64,000 nucleotides of DNA from Nyssa sinensis (lineage: Eukaryota > Streptophyta > Magnoliopsida > Cornales > Nyssaceae), in the NCBI GenBank assembly GCA_008638375.1, contig CM018035.1, forward strand, positions 33,872,638 to 33,936,637. Reading direction: 5' to 3'. Numbering within the stretch: the stretch's first letter is position 1; the number at the start of each line of letters is the position of its first letter. The notes under the pieces are model-generated. The model did no database searches. It was given only the letters and a program-made list of their open reading frames with translations, and was not told where the DNA came from. Made by a program: the position numbers and the translations under genes. Of this stretch, positions 1 to 10,931 are shown one piece after another.

Positions 1-305
1 AAGAGGTTCCTAGCCTAGTTGGTAATTTTTTTGGTAAACCAATTTCTGCCTAGTTTGGTCAAGGGATCAAATCCTCTTGGCCACAATTTTTGGTCCTTTT
101 TCCATATTTCGGGCTTAGGCCCTGTTTGGCTGCGCATTAATGCAGTTTCACTGTTTTCTTCCTAACTTTCATTCTGTAACTTATTTTTCGACGCCGTTTC
201 TTCTGGTCAACTCCTAATTAGGTTAGCTTCTTAATTATTCTTTATGTTTGGTTCAGATACATGATTAGTAACTAATCATTACTTAATCAGGGTCGGGGTG
301 TTACA
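1..305 (-). mobile_element. LTR fragment E, inserted in the 5' LTR of element A
   Basis: The segment ends with GGTCGGGGTGTTACA, the reverse complement of an LTR start of the TGTAACACCCC type. It is homologous in inverted orientation to the first few hundred bases of element A's own 3' LTR (about 29660-29965), so it is a relative of A inserted backwards. The A LTR resumes at base 306; the same position in the 3' LTR (30283) is continuous, which dates E after A. The likely 5-base duplication is GTGTA, but the other side lies outside the window. Confidence 0.8.
11..74 (+). other. tRNA-like module with A and B boxes in LTR E
   Basis: TAGCCTAGTTGG (11-22) is a full match to the Pol III A-box consensus TRGCNNAGYNGG. 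GGATCAAATCC (64-74) is close to the B box GGTTCGANTCC, and the spacing is tRNA-like. The module runs antisense to the LTR. The A LTR has the homologous module at 29895-29958. No foldable complete tRNA is evident, so this is a tRNA-derived or promoter-like sequence rather than a tRNA gene. Confidence 0.5.
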
Positions 306-1305
306 GTGTAGTGAGAGAGAGGGGGAGAAAGCTTTGCATGCAAGGGAGTTTGAGGAAAATTTGGCCATTTGAAGTGCAAGGGGGGACTTGAGGATCACGG
401 TGCATGAACTGAGAAGCTTGAGGGACATTTAGAAAGGTCTGAACCGAGCCAAGAGTGTGAACTACTACTGCTTGAAGGTAAAATTCTAAATTATCTTCAA
501 TTCTTGTTTTGTAGATTTTGGAACTGTTTGATAGAATTAGACTGCATGCATGTTTTATTCTTGATCCTAGGAATTATTCTGAGTGTATTGCATGGTTTAG
601 AGGTCTCGGATAGGTCAAAAACCATGAGACCCGAAACCAACCTCCATTGATGAAGCTTGAAACACCAGGTCTGAATCGACCATAACCGTTTGGAATTTTG
701 CATGTCAAGACCTGAAATAGACCCTAAGAGGATCTTAAACATCTACCTACGCGACCCCAGAACACTGTATGGCCCCACGAATTTCAAAATATTCTTACGG
801 GTTCAAAACTTAAATTGTCGATGCATGTGACTAAACTGAAAAATGAAGATAGGGTCTTGATCCTTATGATTTGTAGATCACATAGCTTCAAAAATCACAT
901 GAAATGGTGAAGAATCGAGGGTGTAGTATCGAGTTGCAGGTACGGTTTGTGTAGGTTACCCCCACTGTTTGAGATGATGTCTTGTTGGTTTATGAATGCC
1001 AAAATGATGGAAATCATATTTATAGTATATCTGAATGAAAAATAGAGAGAGACCGTGTGTTAAAACTCACGAAATAGAAAGAGAAAATCTGCAGGTTTTT
1101 AGGGCATCACTGTGTGAGGGTCAACGAAGGAGACGACGCTGAGTCGACTCCGTGTCTTTTAAACCGAGTTGGCGGGTTGACTCGGACACGTGTCTGTCCC
1201 AGGGACTGCCACTGCATTAATTAAACTGCGTCGTTTTGGGCGTTATATTGTAAACTGATATGTTTAAAAGAAAAGAAAGGAAAGGAAGGAAAAACGGGGC
1301 TACGG

Positions 1306-1359
1306 GGTTTCGAACCCCTGACCTCCAGAACCCACGCGCCCCTTCTTTCCACTCGGCCA
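1306..1359 (-). other. tRNA-like module (perfect B box and T-arm) in A LTR
   Basis: On the minus strand TGGCCGAGTGG (1349-1359) equals the A box typical of tRNA-Ser/Leu. GGTTCGAAACC (1306-1316) is a perfect B box, set in a T-arm-like stem GGGG-TTCGAAA-CCCC. The copy in the 3' LTR is at about 31283-31336 and keeps both boxes. The acceptor stem does not pair well, so this is a tRNA-derived remnant, antisense to the retrotransposon. Confidence 0.55.
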
Positions 1360-1451
1360 CGCACCTGCGTGTGAATCATATCCGACATAATATATATATA
1401 TTATATATTTAAATATAAACCAGAAATAAAAGACGCATTTTGCGCCTTATG

Positions 1452-1517
1452 GGACTCGAACGTGGTGTCTATTGGAGAGGGAGGTGGCACGTGTCTGCTG
1501 TGCCACCCTATTCGACC
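1452..1517 (-). other. second tRNA-like module in A LTR
   Basis: On the minus strand CGTTCGAGTCC (1452-1462) matches the B box in 10 of 11 positions. A D-arm-like segment GGTCGAATAGGGTGG lies at 1503-1517. It follows the first module directly, again antisense to the LTR. The A box is degenerate. Confidence 0.35.
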
Positions 1518-2136
1518 GTTCATTTTCTGCCAAAAATAATATATATTATATATATTCTGAAATTAATTTAATTAAAATCATTTAATTAAATTAAATACTC
1601 CAAATTAGTCCGTTATCCAAAAATCATAAGTTATATATGTATTCCTACTGTCTCGGACCTCCTGAGTCCAATGGTGAGGTCCGTGACTGCAAATGAGGTA
1701 CCGAAAAAAATATGATGTATGAAATTACCATAATACCCCTGACCCTGTACAAGGCCAAATGAAATCCGATTTCAACGGAACTGATACCAGTAGTAGACCT
1801 GACACTTGTGAGACTGTATACATGATTAGATGACGAACCCGAGACAGAAATTATGTGACGGCAAAATGACCGAAATACCCCTGATATACCCGAACCCAGA
1901 TTTAAAAGCCGAGAGAGTCTAAATTGACTTTCTTCGACCTTCTGAACTCAATGGTTAGGTCCATAATATGAAAATCAGAACCGATAAATGTGTGAAGAAA
2001 CTGAAACCCTAAGCCAAATGCTTAAGAGGTAAGACCTATGAACTAACCACTATAAGTTAGTTCCATGAAACCCATCATAGGGTAGACTTACTCAGTCTAA
2101 GATCATGAGTTGATAAATCTCTATAAATTGTTTTAG

Positions 2137-2191
2137 GCTTAAGGAGAAAAGAGGAAGGCTCCGTTCATAGCTTCAAACTCGAATATTGAAG
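2137..2191 (+). other. Predicted LTR mini-exon 2 of element A
   Basis: A 55-base purine-rich, ATG-free segment lies between acceptor TTGTTTTAG (ends 2136) and donor GAAG|GTGAGTAAC (from 2192). The equivalent segment, with the same kind of splice signals, occurs in LTRs C, D, F, G, H, K and M. The 3' LTR copy of A (about 32114-32168) keeps both signals. The exon is inferred, with no RNA evidence. Confidence 0.5.
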
Positions 2192-3115
2192 GTGAGTAAC
2201 TTCTGACACTGTTTAGTTACTGCTCCTTGATCTGCTAAATTGTTTCGAATACCATATGTTTTAAATGCAATTGTTTTAAATGCATGCTTTTATCACCGAT
2301 GACATGGTTTTTAGTTTCTCAAATGATTAACTATACTTCTGATTGATATGCTAGCACTCTGAACCGTTTATCTGTTTTGATCTATTGAACTTGACTTGGA
2401 TTTATTGAACTATTAATTCCAAACTGATTTAATTACCATGTGATTTAAGCAAAGATTGAATTCGAAACTCTTGCCTGGATATCTGTGTTACTCACTGGGC
2501 TTTTTAAAGCTCATTCCATTATTTTAATAATTTCAGGGGAACTCTCAGATGGACAGGTTTAGCAGGTCCAGAACTTAGGGGGAAAATGTTGGAGACCCCC
2601 AGATAAAATGATAACCCATTTTTGAGAATCTATACCATTTTTGTACTTTTTGTGTAACTGAACAGATTATGACCTTTTGTGGTGAAACTGTTTTGTAAGC
2701 TTGATTAAGATAGGACTGACTATGATGTATCCTGAATGCTCTGCCAAGTATATATGTATGCATTCTCTTGTGAAAATTCCGCTGCTTAAATTATATATGT
2801 CGAATGCATTATGCTTGGGATTTAGATCGGAATGGCCTGTGGTTAGGATTACCGTCGGGGTTTTGCTTTAAAAAAAAAAATTGATAAAACCCGATGGGTG
2901 CCTAACTGGCCTTTGCCACGTGCCCCAAATCCGCACAGGGTGGATCTGGGGGATGTGACAAAAGAGTGGTATCAGAGCTACAGGTTTGAAAGTCAGAATA
3001 GACCAGAACCTTAGGGTTATTTTAACACTGAATCCTTAGAAAGCAAATACTTGAATGACAATCTTACTATGACACATTGAATGAGGATACTTAGAATACT
3101 TTTATCTTGCTTCAG
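2192..3115 (+). other. Predicted leader intron 2 of element A (removes PBS)
   Basis: The donor GTGAGTAAC is at 2192. A good acceptor, CTTGCTTCAG, ends at 3115 directly before the gag ATG. The 924-base intron would contain the 3' end of the LTR, the primer-binding site at 2967 and the leader. Elements C and F have the same arrangement. This is a prediction from splice-site sequences. Confidence 0.45.
2967..2978 (+). other. Primer-binding site of element A (initiator tRNA-Met)
   Basis: TGGTATCAGAGC is the complement of the 3' end of plant initiator tRNA-Met and lies six bases after the LTR end. It is where reverse transcription would start. Confidence 0.9.
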
Positions 3116-4657
3116 ATGCCGCCTCGAACTAGGAGTAGCAATAGGGAACCGCGGGCCCCAACGGAGAGCGTAGCCCTATGGGAAATGCGGGCCACATTAG
3201 CTCAATTCGGCCAGGCCATTGAGGGACTATCAAGAACCTTACAGCAACACCAGGCCGGACCAGCAAATAACCCTGTAGAGCCTCCGGTAGTTCCGCCCCC
3301 GCCTGCCCCAGCGCAACCGTTGGAAACCGGCATTCGTAATGACTTGTTAGATCGCTTCCATAAGCTCAAACCCCCGACTTTCGATGCTGTTACCGACCCC
3401 GAGAAAGCTGAGCTGTGGGTCATGTCAATGGAAAAGACCTTTAAGCTCTTGATTTGTTCGGAAACCGAGAAAGTGATGTTAGCCACTTACATGTTACAGG
3501 GAGAGGCTTACAAGTGGTGGCTCGAGATGCAAGTACAGAACCCCACCATTACCTGGGCCGATTTTATTGAAAAGTTTTATGGCATGTTCTTTCCCCCTAC
3601 AATCCGGGAGAGAAAAATTCAAGAGTTCGCCACCCTAAAACAAGGGGACATGACCGTAATTCAATATGCAGCCAAGTTCTCTGCGTTGTCCAGATTTGCT
3701 TCCTTTTTGGTGAGGGAAGAGCATAATAGGGCAAGGAAATTCCTCGCAGGTCTTCGGATCGGGATACGGACTAAAGTCTCGGCCTTTGAACTACACACAT
3801 ATTCCGATGTTCTTAACAAAGCCCTAGTTATTGAAAAGGACATGGAAGAGTTCAACCAACTGAAGGACCAGGAAAGAAAGAAAAAGGGCAAAAACTTTAA
3901 AAAGGAGCAGCCGAGCAAGAAGCAAAGGACTGAGGGCCCAAGTAAAAGCAACAAGGGTCAGAAGAAAACTGAAGAAGTGTCCAGATGCCCTCACTGCCAG
4001 AACTTACACCCTGGAGAATGTCGCCGACTGACTGGTGCATGCTACCGATGTGGAGACAAGGGGCACCAAGTCAAAGATTGCCCGCAACATCCACCAATCC
4101 CGAGAACCCCTACCTTGACTACTGGCACCGCAGGACAGAAGCCTATTCCAGCACCTCTTGCCAAGACAAAGGATAAAGGCAAGGAGCCACAGGGCCGCCC
4201 GGGAAGAGTCTTTGCACTGCTACCAGGAGACACCTCTGCTGCAAATGCTGTAGTAGCAGGTATACTCCCGATTTTTGAAATCTCTGCATATGTGTTGATT
4301 GACCCTGGATCCACGCATTCTTTTGTGTCTCCATCTTTTGTTGATAAACTGCATAAGATACCTGAACCTATGGATGAACTGTTATCGGTACAAATTCCTT
4401 CTGGGATGTCAATGATTGGGTCCATGATCCTTAGGGACTGCAGAGTAATGATTGGAGACCAGGAGTTGTTAGTCAATCTAATACCCTTAGCAATAAAGGG
4501 ATTTGATGTGATATTGGGCATGGATTGGTTGTCACACAATCATGCCACCATCGATTGTTTTGAGAAAAGTGTATTGTTTCAGCCCCCGGGACAGCCCGAG
4601 TTTATGTTTAGGGGAAAGGGCATTACCCCACCGCCCTACCTAATCTCTGCCATTTAG
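3116..4657 (+). CDS. Element A gag-protease, stopped early by TAG
   Basis: Gag-pol polyprotein, N-terminal part, 513 codons from the ATG at 3116 (MPPRTRSS). The frame extends three codons upstream through a TTG, but the ATG next to the splice-acceptor-like CAG is the plausible start. A retrotransposon Gag core (capsid) spans about residues 75-250. A lysine-rich linker follows, then a CCHC zinc knuckle CYRCGDKGHQVKDC (309-322). An aspartic protease has active site DPGST (about 396-400) and the flap-side motif [13 protein letters not shown] instead of DTG is seen in some plant chromoviruses. The frame ends in a TAG at 4655-4657, where relatives have CAG (Gln), so the stop is mutational. The pol frame continues in phase behind it. 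Confidence 0.85.
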   Translation: MPPRTRSSNREPRAPTESVALWEMRATLAQFGQAIEGLSRTLQQHQAGPANNPVEPPVVPPPPAPAQPLETGIRNDLLDRFHKLKPPTFDAVTDPEKAELWVMSMEKTFKLLICSETEKVMLATYMLQGEAYKWWLEMQVQNPTITWADFIEKFYGMFFPPTIRERKIQEFATLKQGDMTVIQYAAKFSALSRFASFLVREEHNRARKFLAGLRIGIRTKVSAFELHTYSDVLNKALVIEKDMEEFNQLKDQERKKKGKNFKKEQPSKKQRTEGPSKSNKGQKKTEEVSRCPHCQNLHPGECRRLTGACYRCGDKGHQVKDCPQHPPIPRTPTLTTGTAGQKPIPAPLAKTKDKGKEPQGRPGRVFALLPGDTSAANAVVAGILPIFEISAYVLIDPGSTHSFVSPSFVDKLHKIPEPMDELLSVQIPSGMSMIGSMILRDCRVMIGDQELLVNLIPLAIKGFDVILGMDWLSHNHATIDCFEKSVLFQPPGQPEFMFRGKGITPPPYLISAI

Positions 4658-5518
4658 GCAGGGAAGTTATTGAAGAAAGGGTGTCGTGGTTATTTATGTA
4701 GTGTCTTGGATACCCAAGCCCAGAAGCCCCCACTACCTGAAGTGCCAGTTGTGTGTGAATTTTACGACGTGTTCCCAGAGGAACTACCGCAAGGAACGGT
4801 TGATCGAGAGATCGAGTTTTCTATCGATCTTATCCCTGGAACTCAACCTATATCCAAAACTCCCTACCGAATGGCCCCATCAGAGTTGAGGGAGTTGAAA
4901 GCCCAATTGGAGGAATTGTTGGAGAAAGGGTTTATCCGACCCAGTGTATCTCCTTGGGGAGCACCCGTGTTGTTTGTGAAAAAGAAGGATGGCTCCCTAA
5001 GACTGTGCATTGATTACCGTAAACTAAATAAAGTGACGGTAAAGAATAAATACCCTCTTCCGCGTATCGATGAATTGTTTGACCAGTTACAAGGGGCGAG
5101 TGTATTTTCTAAAATTGATTTGAGATCGGGGTACCATCAACTCAAAGTCAAGGATACTGATGTACCAAAGACGGCCTTCCGAACCCGATACGGTCACTAT
5201 GAGTTCCTGGTCATGCCTTTTGGCGTGACTAACGCCCCTGCCGCGTTCATGGATTTAATGAACCGGGTTTTTAAACCGTATTTGGATAACTTCATCATTG
5301 TATTTATCGATGATATACTAGTATACTCGCGCAACGAGGAGGAGCATGAAAGACATCTGGGGATAGCACTACAAACCCTGAGAGAGCACAGACTGTATGC
5401 AAAATTCAGCAAGTGTGAATTCTGGTTGTCCAGCATTACCTTCTTGGGCCATGTAATTTCCAAAGAAGGCATCGCTGTTGATCCTCAAAAAGTGGAAGCC
5501 ATATTGGATTGGCCCTAG
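4658..5518 (+). pseudogene. Element A reverse transcriptase segment
   Basis: This is in phase with gag. It holds the linker after the protease and the reverse transcriptase fingers and palm. Motif A reads [14 protein letters not shown] (catalytic Asp kept), motif [17 protein letters not shown], and motif C VFIDD (catalytic Asp pair kept). The segment starts after the TAG at 4655 and ends at another TAG (5516-5518) in the connection domain. Relatives carry Gln or Arg codons at these places, so both fit C-to-T changes. The enzyme would copy genomic RNA into DNA in cytoplasmic particles; this copy cannot make it as one chain. Confidence 0.85.
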
Positions 5519-6535
5519 CCGACCACTGTGACAGAAGTCAGAAGTTTTCTTGGACTGGCTGGATACTACAGGCGTTTTGTGAAAGATTTTGCAAAGTTGG
5601 CCAAACCGCTCACACATTTGACCAAGAGTAACGTACCATTCATTTGGGCAGATGAGCAAGAAAAGAGTTTCCAGCTGCTAAAAGAGAAGCTGACCACAGC
5701 GCCAGTATTGACTATTCCCTCCAGAGAAGGGAAGTTTGTCATTTACTGTGACGCCTCTTATAAAGGACTGGGTTGTGTCCTTATGCAGAATGATAGAGTC
5801 ATCGCCTATGCTTCCCGACAACTCTGACCTCATGAGAAAAACTATCCTACCCATGATCTAGAATTAGCTGCAGTGGTGTTTGCCCTAAAAATCTGGCGCC
5901 ACTACCTATATGGGGAGGTGTGTGAGATTTTTACTGATCACAAGAGTTTGAAATATTTCTTCACACCGAAGGAATTAAACATAAGGCAGCGAAGATGGCT
6001 AGAACTAATTAAGGATTATGATGTGGCTATTCAGTACCATCCGGGTAAGGCAAATGTGGTGGCCGACGCCTTGAGTCGACGATCTGGAAGCCTTGCCTAC
6101 ATGATTACCTCTCAGGAGGAGTTAATTCGAGATCTGGATGAAATGGGTATCGAAGTAGTTCCACCAGGTAGCACGGCTTGTCTGGCCAATTTGACTGTTG
6201 GATCTACATTGGTGGAGCGAATTAAAGAGGGACAGACTCAAGATGAGGAGTTAATTAGAATCTGTGATGAAGTAAAGGCAACGGGGAAAGCTGATTTTGG
6301 AATTCAGGATGGAATTCTACGGTATCGAGGTAGGTTGTGTGTGCCCAAGATACCCGAGTTAAGAAAGGAGATTCTGGAAGAAGCCCATGCCTCGAGATTC
6401 ACAGTACACCCTGGGATTACGAAGATGTATCATGACCTCAGGGAGTTATACTGGTGGACCGGATTAAAGAAGGACGTAGCAAATTTTATTGCTCACTGCA
6501 CACGATGCCAACAGGTGAAAGTTGAGCATCAACGT
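5519..6535 (+). pseudogene. Element A RNase H and integrase N-terminus, cut by solo LTR D
   Basis: This continues in the same frame. RNase H residues are visible in order: YCDAS, HDLELA, FTDHKSL and ADALSR. A TGA at 5825-5827 interrupts it where relatives have Arg (CGA). The integrase zinc-binding HHCC region follows, with the His pair around [11 protein letters not shown] and the Cys pair HCTRCQQ. At 6535 the frame runs into solo LTR D, inserted just after the motif VKVEHQ. The rest of the integrase resumes at 9781 in the phase expected if D (3245 bases plus the 5-base duplication) is ignored. Confidence 0.85.
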
Positions 6536-6657
6536 TGTCACGACCCGAAACCCACCCTATGCGGATCTCGTGTCGCGGGGCCGACCCGAAAGCCGTCCCT
6601 ACTTTTTCCATTCCTGTATCATAGTACTAATATGCAAAGTACTAAAACCTCAAAACA

Positions 6658-6745
6658 ATAACAGCGGAAGTCTTATCAATAATAATACATCAGCGGAAGT
6701 CTTTCAATACACAATGTTAGCGAAAATCTTTACAATACATAATAT
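6658..6745 (-). repeat. Short direct repeats near the LTR 3' end (D)
   Basis: Three imperfect copies of a ~27-base unit around CAGCGGAAGTCTTT occur one after another. The same triplet marks LTRs H (44960-45045), K (59295-59375) and M (47050-47150). It lies in the U5 part of the LTR. Confidence 0.6.
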
Positions 6746-7783
6746 GGTTCTACATAAACAAAATAAGAACCAAACATGACCAGCACCCGAGGGTGGTGAA
6801 TACATGGGAGAACTAAAACATAAACTGATCCATTTCCTTAAATGTCCTTCTACGTCTTTAGACTCCTACCGGGGTCTCGCGGCATCAGTACCTGAAATGG
6901 GGGTGAGGAGGGTGGAATGAGCTACAAGAGCCCAGCAAGTAAATACAGATCTCCGACACTGGTATCGAGGATCATAAAAGAATATGAATCCAAGAATAAG
7001 GATATGATAGCCAATCATAAGAAATAAGATGCTATGATAGCCAATGGGCACAGTTGCCATAAAGGCCAATAAACAATAGAACACAATGTACAATTAGGAG
7101 TAAGGGACATAACATCAACATGAAACACTTAACATGTGAACAGTGGCAAATGAACAGTAGGTTCACAATGTGTAATCAGTAGGAATGGCATAACAATGTT
7201 CTGGAATTCTCAACGATAATACAATAACAAGAAAGTACTGCCATTATAATTGATCACAATAAATCAATAAGGAATATCTCCCAATACAAGATAATCACAA
7301 GAACAATGTAACTCAACAATTTTTAGTTGAGCAATCATATAAGAGATGCTTTTGTTCTGTGTCAGGGCTTGATTTGCCCTCGGTCTTTGGGGGCCCGGTT
7401 TACCCCCTTCAGTGCATTCCAGTGTATGGCCATATGTCCGTTCACGGACTCGACCCGAAGGTCTTCAGTGTATTTAAAAGCATCAGATGGATATTGTGAC
7501 TGAGCACAAATCCAGTATACATAAACATTTCATGATCATAAATGATTCCATAAGAGTATATAAAATGGAATATCATCAGTTCAATGGAAACATAACAATA
7601 GGCATTTGAAAGTACGGTTCAACATGATAACAATGGTACAACAATAAATCAATGTCCACCAGATAGAACAATATCACATTGTGGAGACAATAACATCAGA
7701 TACGCTCAGGAGTACGAGTTTGGCAGTAAAAGAATGAACTTGGCTTGACAACACCACATGGAAGAGAAAGGGTATCTACTTAC

Positions 7784-7839
7784 CTCTAATGCGTTGCTAA
7801 TTCAGTCTCCTGTAGGTTTGCCTTTTCCCGTTGAGTTCC
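7784..7839 (-). other. Predicted LTR mini-exon 2 of D
   Basis: On the minus strand a 56-base ATG-free segment is bounded by CTGATATATAG (acceptor) and ATTAGAG|GTAAGTAGAT (donor). It aligns with the mini-exons of F, H, K and M, which start GGAACTC or a near variant of it. Confidence 0.45.
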
Positions 7840-9780
7840 CTATATATCAGTAAATATGTTTCAGAATAATTTCTATTCACCAGATTCTATGCCTTGCTAT
7901 GATCAGTAATTCTAACATTTATTTAGACTTTTATATGTCCGTTGTTCTCGGAACCTCTTTTCATAATTTTGGCATTACCAATGGATTCGGAAGGTTCAGA
8001 ATAATAAAAATTCACTAATTATTTAATTCAATCGGAGTCCATTTGACTCACTTATGAAACAGGGGTATTTTGGTCATTTGTACAAGTCGTAACTTTTCGG
8101 GACTCCGTCTCGTGAAACGGACCTCACCATTGAACTCAGAGCATGCGAGATAATAAAAATTGACTATTCATTTGCCCTATTTGGACCTCGTTTGACCCAC
8201 TTTTGAGTTAGGGGTATTTTTGTAAAAATCAATATTTAATTAATTTTTATACTTGGGCAACAGTGAAATTTTCCAAAATATTTGGGGCCGGTTCATAAAT
8301 CCCAGAAGCTGCGGTCTGAACCAGTTGGTTCAGACCCCAAAACCCTAAACCGTCTTACCCTTGCCCTGAACCAAACGGTTCAGTCTATTCAAGAACCGGA
8401 ATACAATAAACCCAATTTCCTATCCCTATCCATGGTTCAGTTAACCCCAAAACCAATTCCTATTTATTTTCCGTGTAACCAAACAAGCCCAATCCCATTT
8501 AATTTCAAACCCAAAACGACACAGCTTAACTTACCCTTTTTATAACCGGTCGGGTCCCGACCCGATTCAAACCCAAACCCGTTCCTTTTAACCCGGTAGC
8601 CCCCCGATTTTCCGATCATCTCCCTCAAAGTTCCGGTGAGCAACAGTAGGGTTCCGGCGTCCCTTCCGACGCCGGTGACTGTTTCCATTTATTTTTCTCA
8701 TGTATTTTTAATGCCATTTTATCCCTCATCACATGGGGATCACGAATCTATCTTTGGTTTCCCATTCGAACTTCTCTAACCTCACGAATAGGGTGATTAT
8801 CAGTTCCGGCCGATTTTCCGGTGAACTGATTTTCTTGATTTCGTAACAGTTTCTTGACTGTTTTGAATCTAAATTGTTCCCAATAGTTTTCTGCATGCAT
8901 AAGGATCGTTTTCATAAACATTTAAACAAATTTTAACCATAAAATTCATGGAACCGAGATTATTCCATCAACCTGCAACTCCAATTTTCTCTATGGTTTC
9001 TACACCATTTAGCTTCATTCTTTTTGCAATAATTTCTATATTTCATGCTTGTTCAGACCCTACCATTATATCTAAGCTTTATGCTTTAAATTGAAATAAC
9101 AGAGCTGAAATCAATTACCTGGGTTTCGGATTTTGAGCTCACTGTGACTCTCCCACCTTTCTGTTTCTGAACCAATCTCTCTCCCTTCTTCTCCCCTTGA
9201 GTTCCTGACCTTTCTTTCCTTTTCTAACCTCTCATCTCTCAAACCCGTATACATATATATATGTATACAAAACACTCACCTCTTCTCTCTCTACCTTATC
9301 TTTCTCTCTTCCCATCTTTTTCTTTAGTCCCTTTAACCGATCCCCCAGTCGGTGGCCCTTGCCACTTGTAGCTACGGTGGCAGCACACTCATGCACACAA
9401 GACACCTCACACATGACCCACATGCAATTCCTTTCTTTCCATTTTATTTCTTTTCCTTTAATTATATTGTATTATAATATATATATATATATCATCCAAC
9501 CGTATATATATATATATGATATTCATAATCATTTAGATTTACAATAAACATTTATGCGTTGACATTCACTTGCACGTTTTTCAATAAACTCGGCTTCCGG
9601 TGCAACGGCACCCGGACACCCGTGACTGTTTGCCTTTCGTACCTATGCATCGTAATTAAACAATACAGTCTATTACGCATCCACTTTTATTTATGTCATT
9701 TCACGGCTTATAATTCGGGATTACATTTATAGCCCGGTCCAGCCCGGTGCACATGCTATATCCCGGGTCGGGATATTACA

Positions 9781-10882
9781 AACGTCCTAGCGGACTTCTG
9801 CAACCACTCCCTATTCCGGAATGGAAGTGGGATCATATTACTATGGATTTTGTGTCCGGTTTTCCCAAGTCACCGAAAGGCTCTGATGCTGTCTGGGTCA
9901 TAGTGGACAGATTGACCAAGTCTGCTCACTTTCTACCTGTCAGGACCACTTATAGCTTAAAGAAGCTTGCCGCATTGTACATTCAGGAAATTGTACGCTT
10001 ACATGGCACACCATTGTCCATTGTATCCGATCGAGATCCCCGATTTGTGTCACGATTCTGGAAAAGTCTACAGGAGGCACTCGGCACGGAACTCAAGTTC
10101 AGTACAGCATATCACCCGCAAACTGACGGGCAATCTGAAAGAGTGATACAGATGTTGGAGGATATGCTGCGACTGTGTACACTGGACTTCAAAGGAAACT
10201 GGGCAGAGCATCTGCCACTTGTCGAGTTTGCCTATAATAACAGTTACCAAGCCAGCATTAAAATGGCACCATATGAGGCACTATACGGGAGGAGGTGCCG
10301 ATCTCCACTTTGCTGGATTGAAGCCGGTGAACAGAAGCTGCTTGGGCCAGATTTAGTCCAAGCCACCACGGAACAAATTCAGAGGATCCGGAACAGACTG
10401 CAAACGGCCCAGAGCCGGTACAAAAGCTATGCTGACAATCGGAGGAAGGATCTTGAATTCCAAGTAGGTGATCTTGTGTTTCTTAAAGTGTCGCCACTTA
10501 AGGGAGTACTTCAATTCGGCAAGAAAGGTAAGTTAAGTCCTCGTTACATTGGTCCTTTTGAGATTTTAAAGAGAATTGGCCCGGTTGCATATAGTCTGGC
10601 ATTACCGCCTGAGTTGGACAAGGTACACCGTGTATTTCACGTATCCATGTTACGAAAGTGTATACAAGAACCGGGGCAAGTCGTCGAGTATGAGCCACTC
10701 AAGTTGAGAGACGACTTAACGTATGAAAACGGCCAGTCCAGATCCTTGACCAGAAAGAAAAGACTTTGCGTAACAAGGCAATTCCGTTAGTCAAAGTCTT
10801 GTGGAGAAATCACTCTAGTGAAGAAGCAACCTGGGAACTTGAAGCTGGAATGCATGAAAAATATCCCGAGTTGTTTACTTGA
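9781..10882 (+). pseudogene. Element A integrase core and C-terminus, frameshifted
   Basis: The second half of the integrase resumes after solo LTR D. The core has the DDE residues: Asp in HITMDFVSGFP, Asp in IVSDRDPRF and Glu in TDGQSERVIQ. The GPF/Y module (YIGPFEILKRIGPVAYSL) follows. At about 10725 a one-base shift moves the frame. In the shifted frame the C-terminal tail continues to a stop at 10880-10882, including WRNHSSEEATWE, a chromodomain-like tail typical of chromoviruses. In the unshifted frame the protein ends at 10790. Confidence 0.82.
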
Positions 10883-10916
10883 TGTTGTAGACTGAGTTTT
10901 GGGGACAAAACTCTTC

Positions 10917-10931
10917 TGAAGGGGGGGAGGA
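10917..10931 (+). other. Polypurine tract of element A
   Basis: TGAAGGGGGGGAGGA lies directly before the LTR start TGTAACACCCC. It would prime plus-strand DNA synthesis. Confidence 0.8.

Larger units (their letters stand above)
306..2960 (+). repeat. Element A 5' LTR (first ~720 bases cut off by E)
   Basis: This segment is almost identical to 30283-32943. It ends GGGGGATGTGACA, six bases before the primer-binding site. The promoter part lies upstream of the E insertion and outside the window, so this copy has no visible TATA box. It contains a putative first 5' splice site at 478, a TTGCAGGT motif at 934-941, two antisense tRNA-like modules at about 1306-1359 and 1452-1517, degenerate modules of the type 'AATGGTGAGGTCC' at about 1650-2000, and a mini-exon at 2137-2191. 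Confidence 0.9.
6536..9780 (-). mobile_element. Solo LTR D inside element A integrase
   Basis: The 3245-base segment starts TGTCACGACCCG and ends GGGTCGGGATATTACA, the ends of an LTR in reverse orientation. The exact 5-base duplication AACGT flanks it (6531-6535 and 9781-9785). No gag-pol remains between the ends, so it is a solo LTR left by LTR-LTR recombination. It belongs with M (46935-50244); 8940-9170 and 49220-49450 are nearly the same. On the minus strand it shows a TATA-like run near 9250-9266, a donor at 9118, TTGCAGGT at 8971-8978 (reversed), degenerate modules at about 7960-8230, and a mini-exon at 7784-7839. I see no protein-coding gene in it. Confidence 0.92.

Noticed and set aside
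1294..1368. Functional tRNA gene
   Set aside because: A and B boxes and the T-arm are good, but acceptor and anticodon stems do not pair; reported only as a tRNA-like module.
4042..4539. 165-codon minus-strand frame over element A gag-protease
   Set aside because: It is the reverse shadow of a well-supported gag-protease frame and has no recognisable domain.
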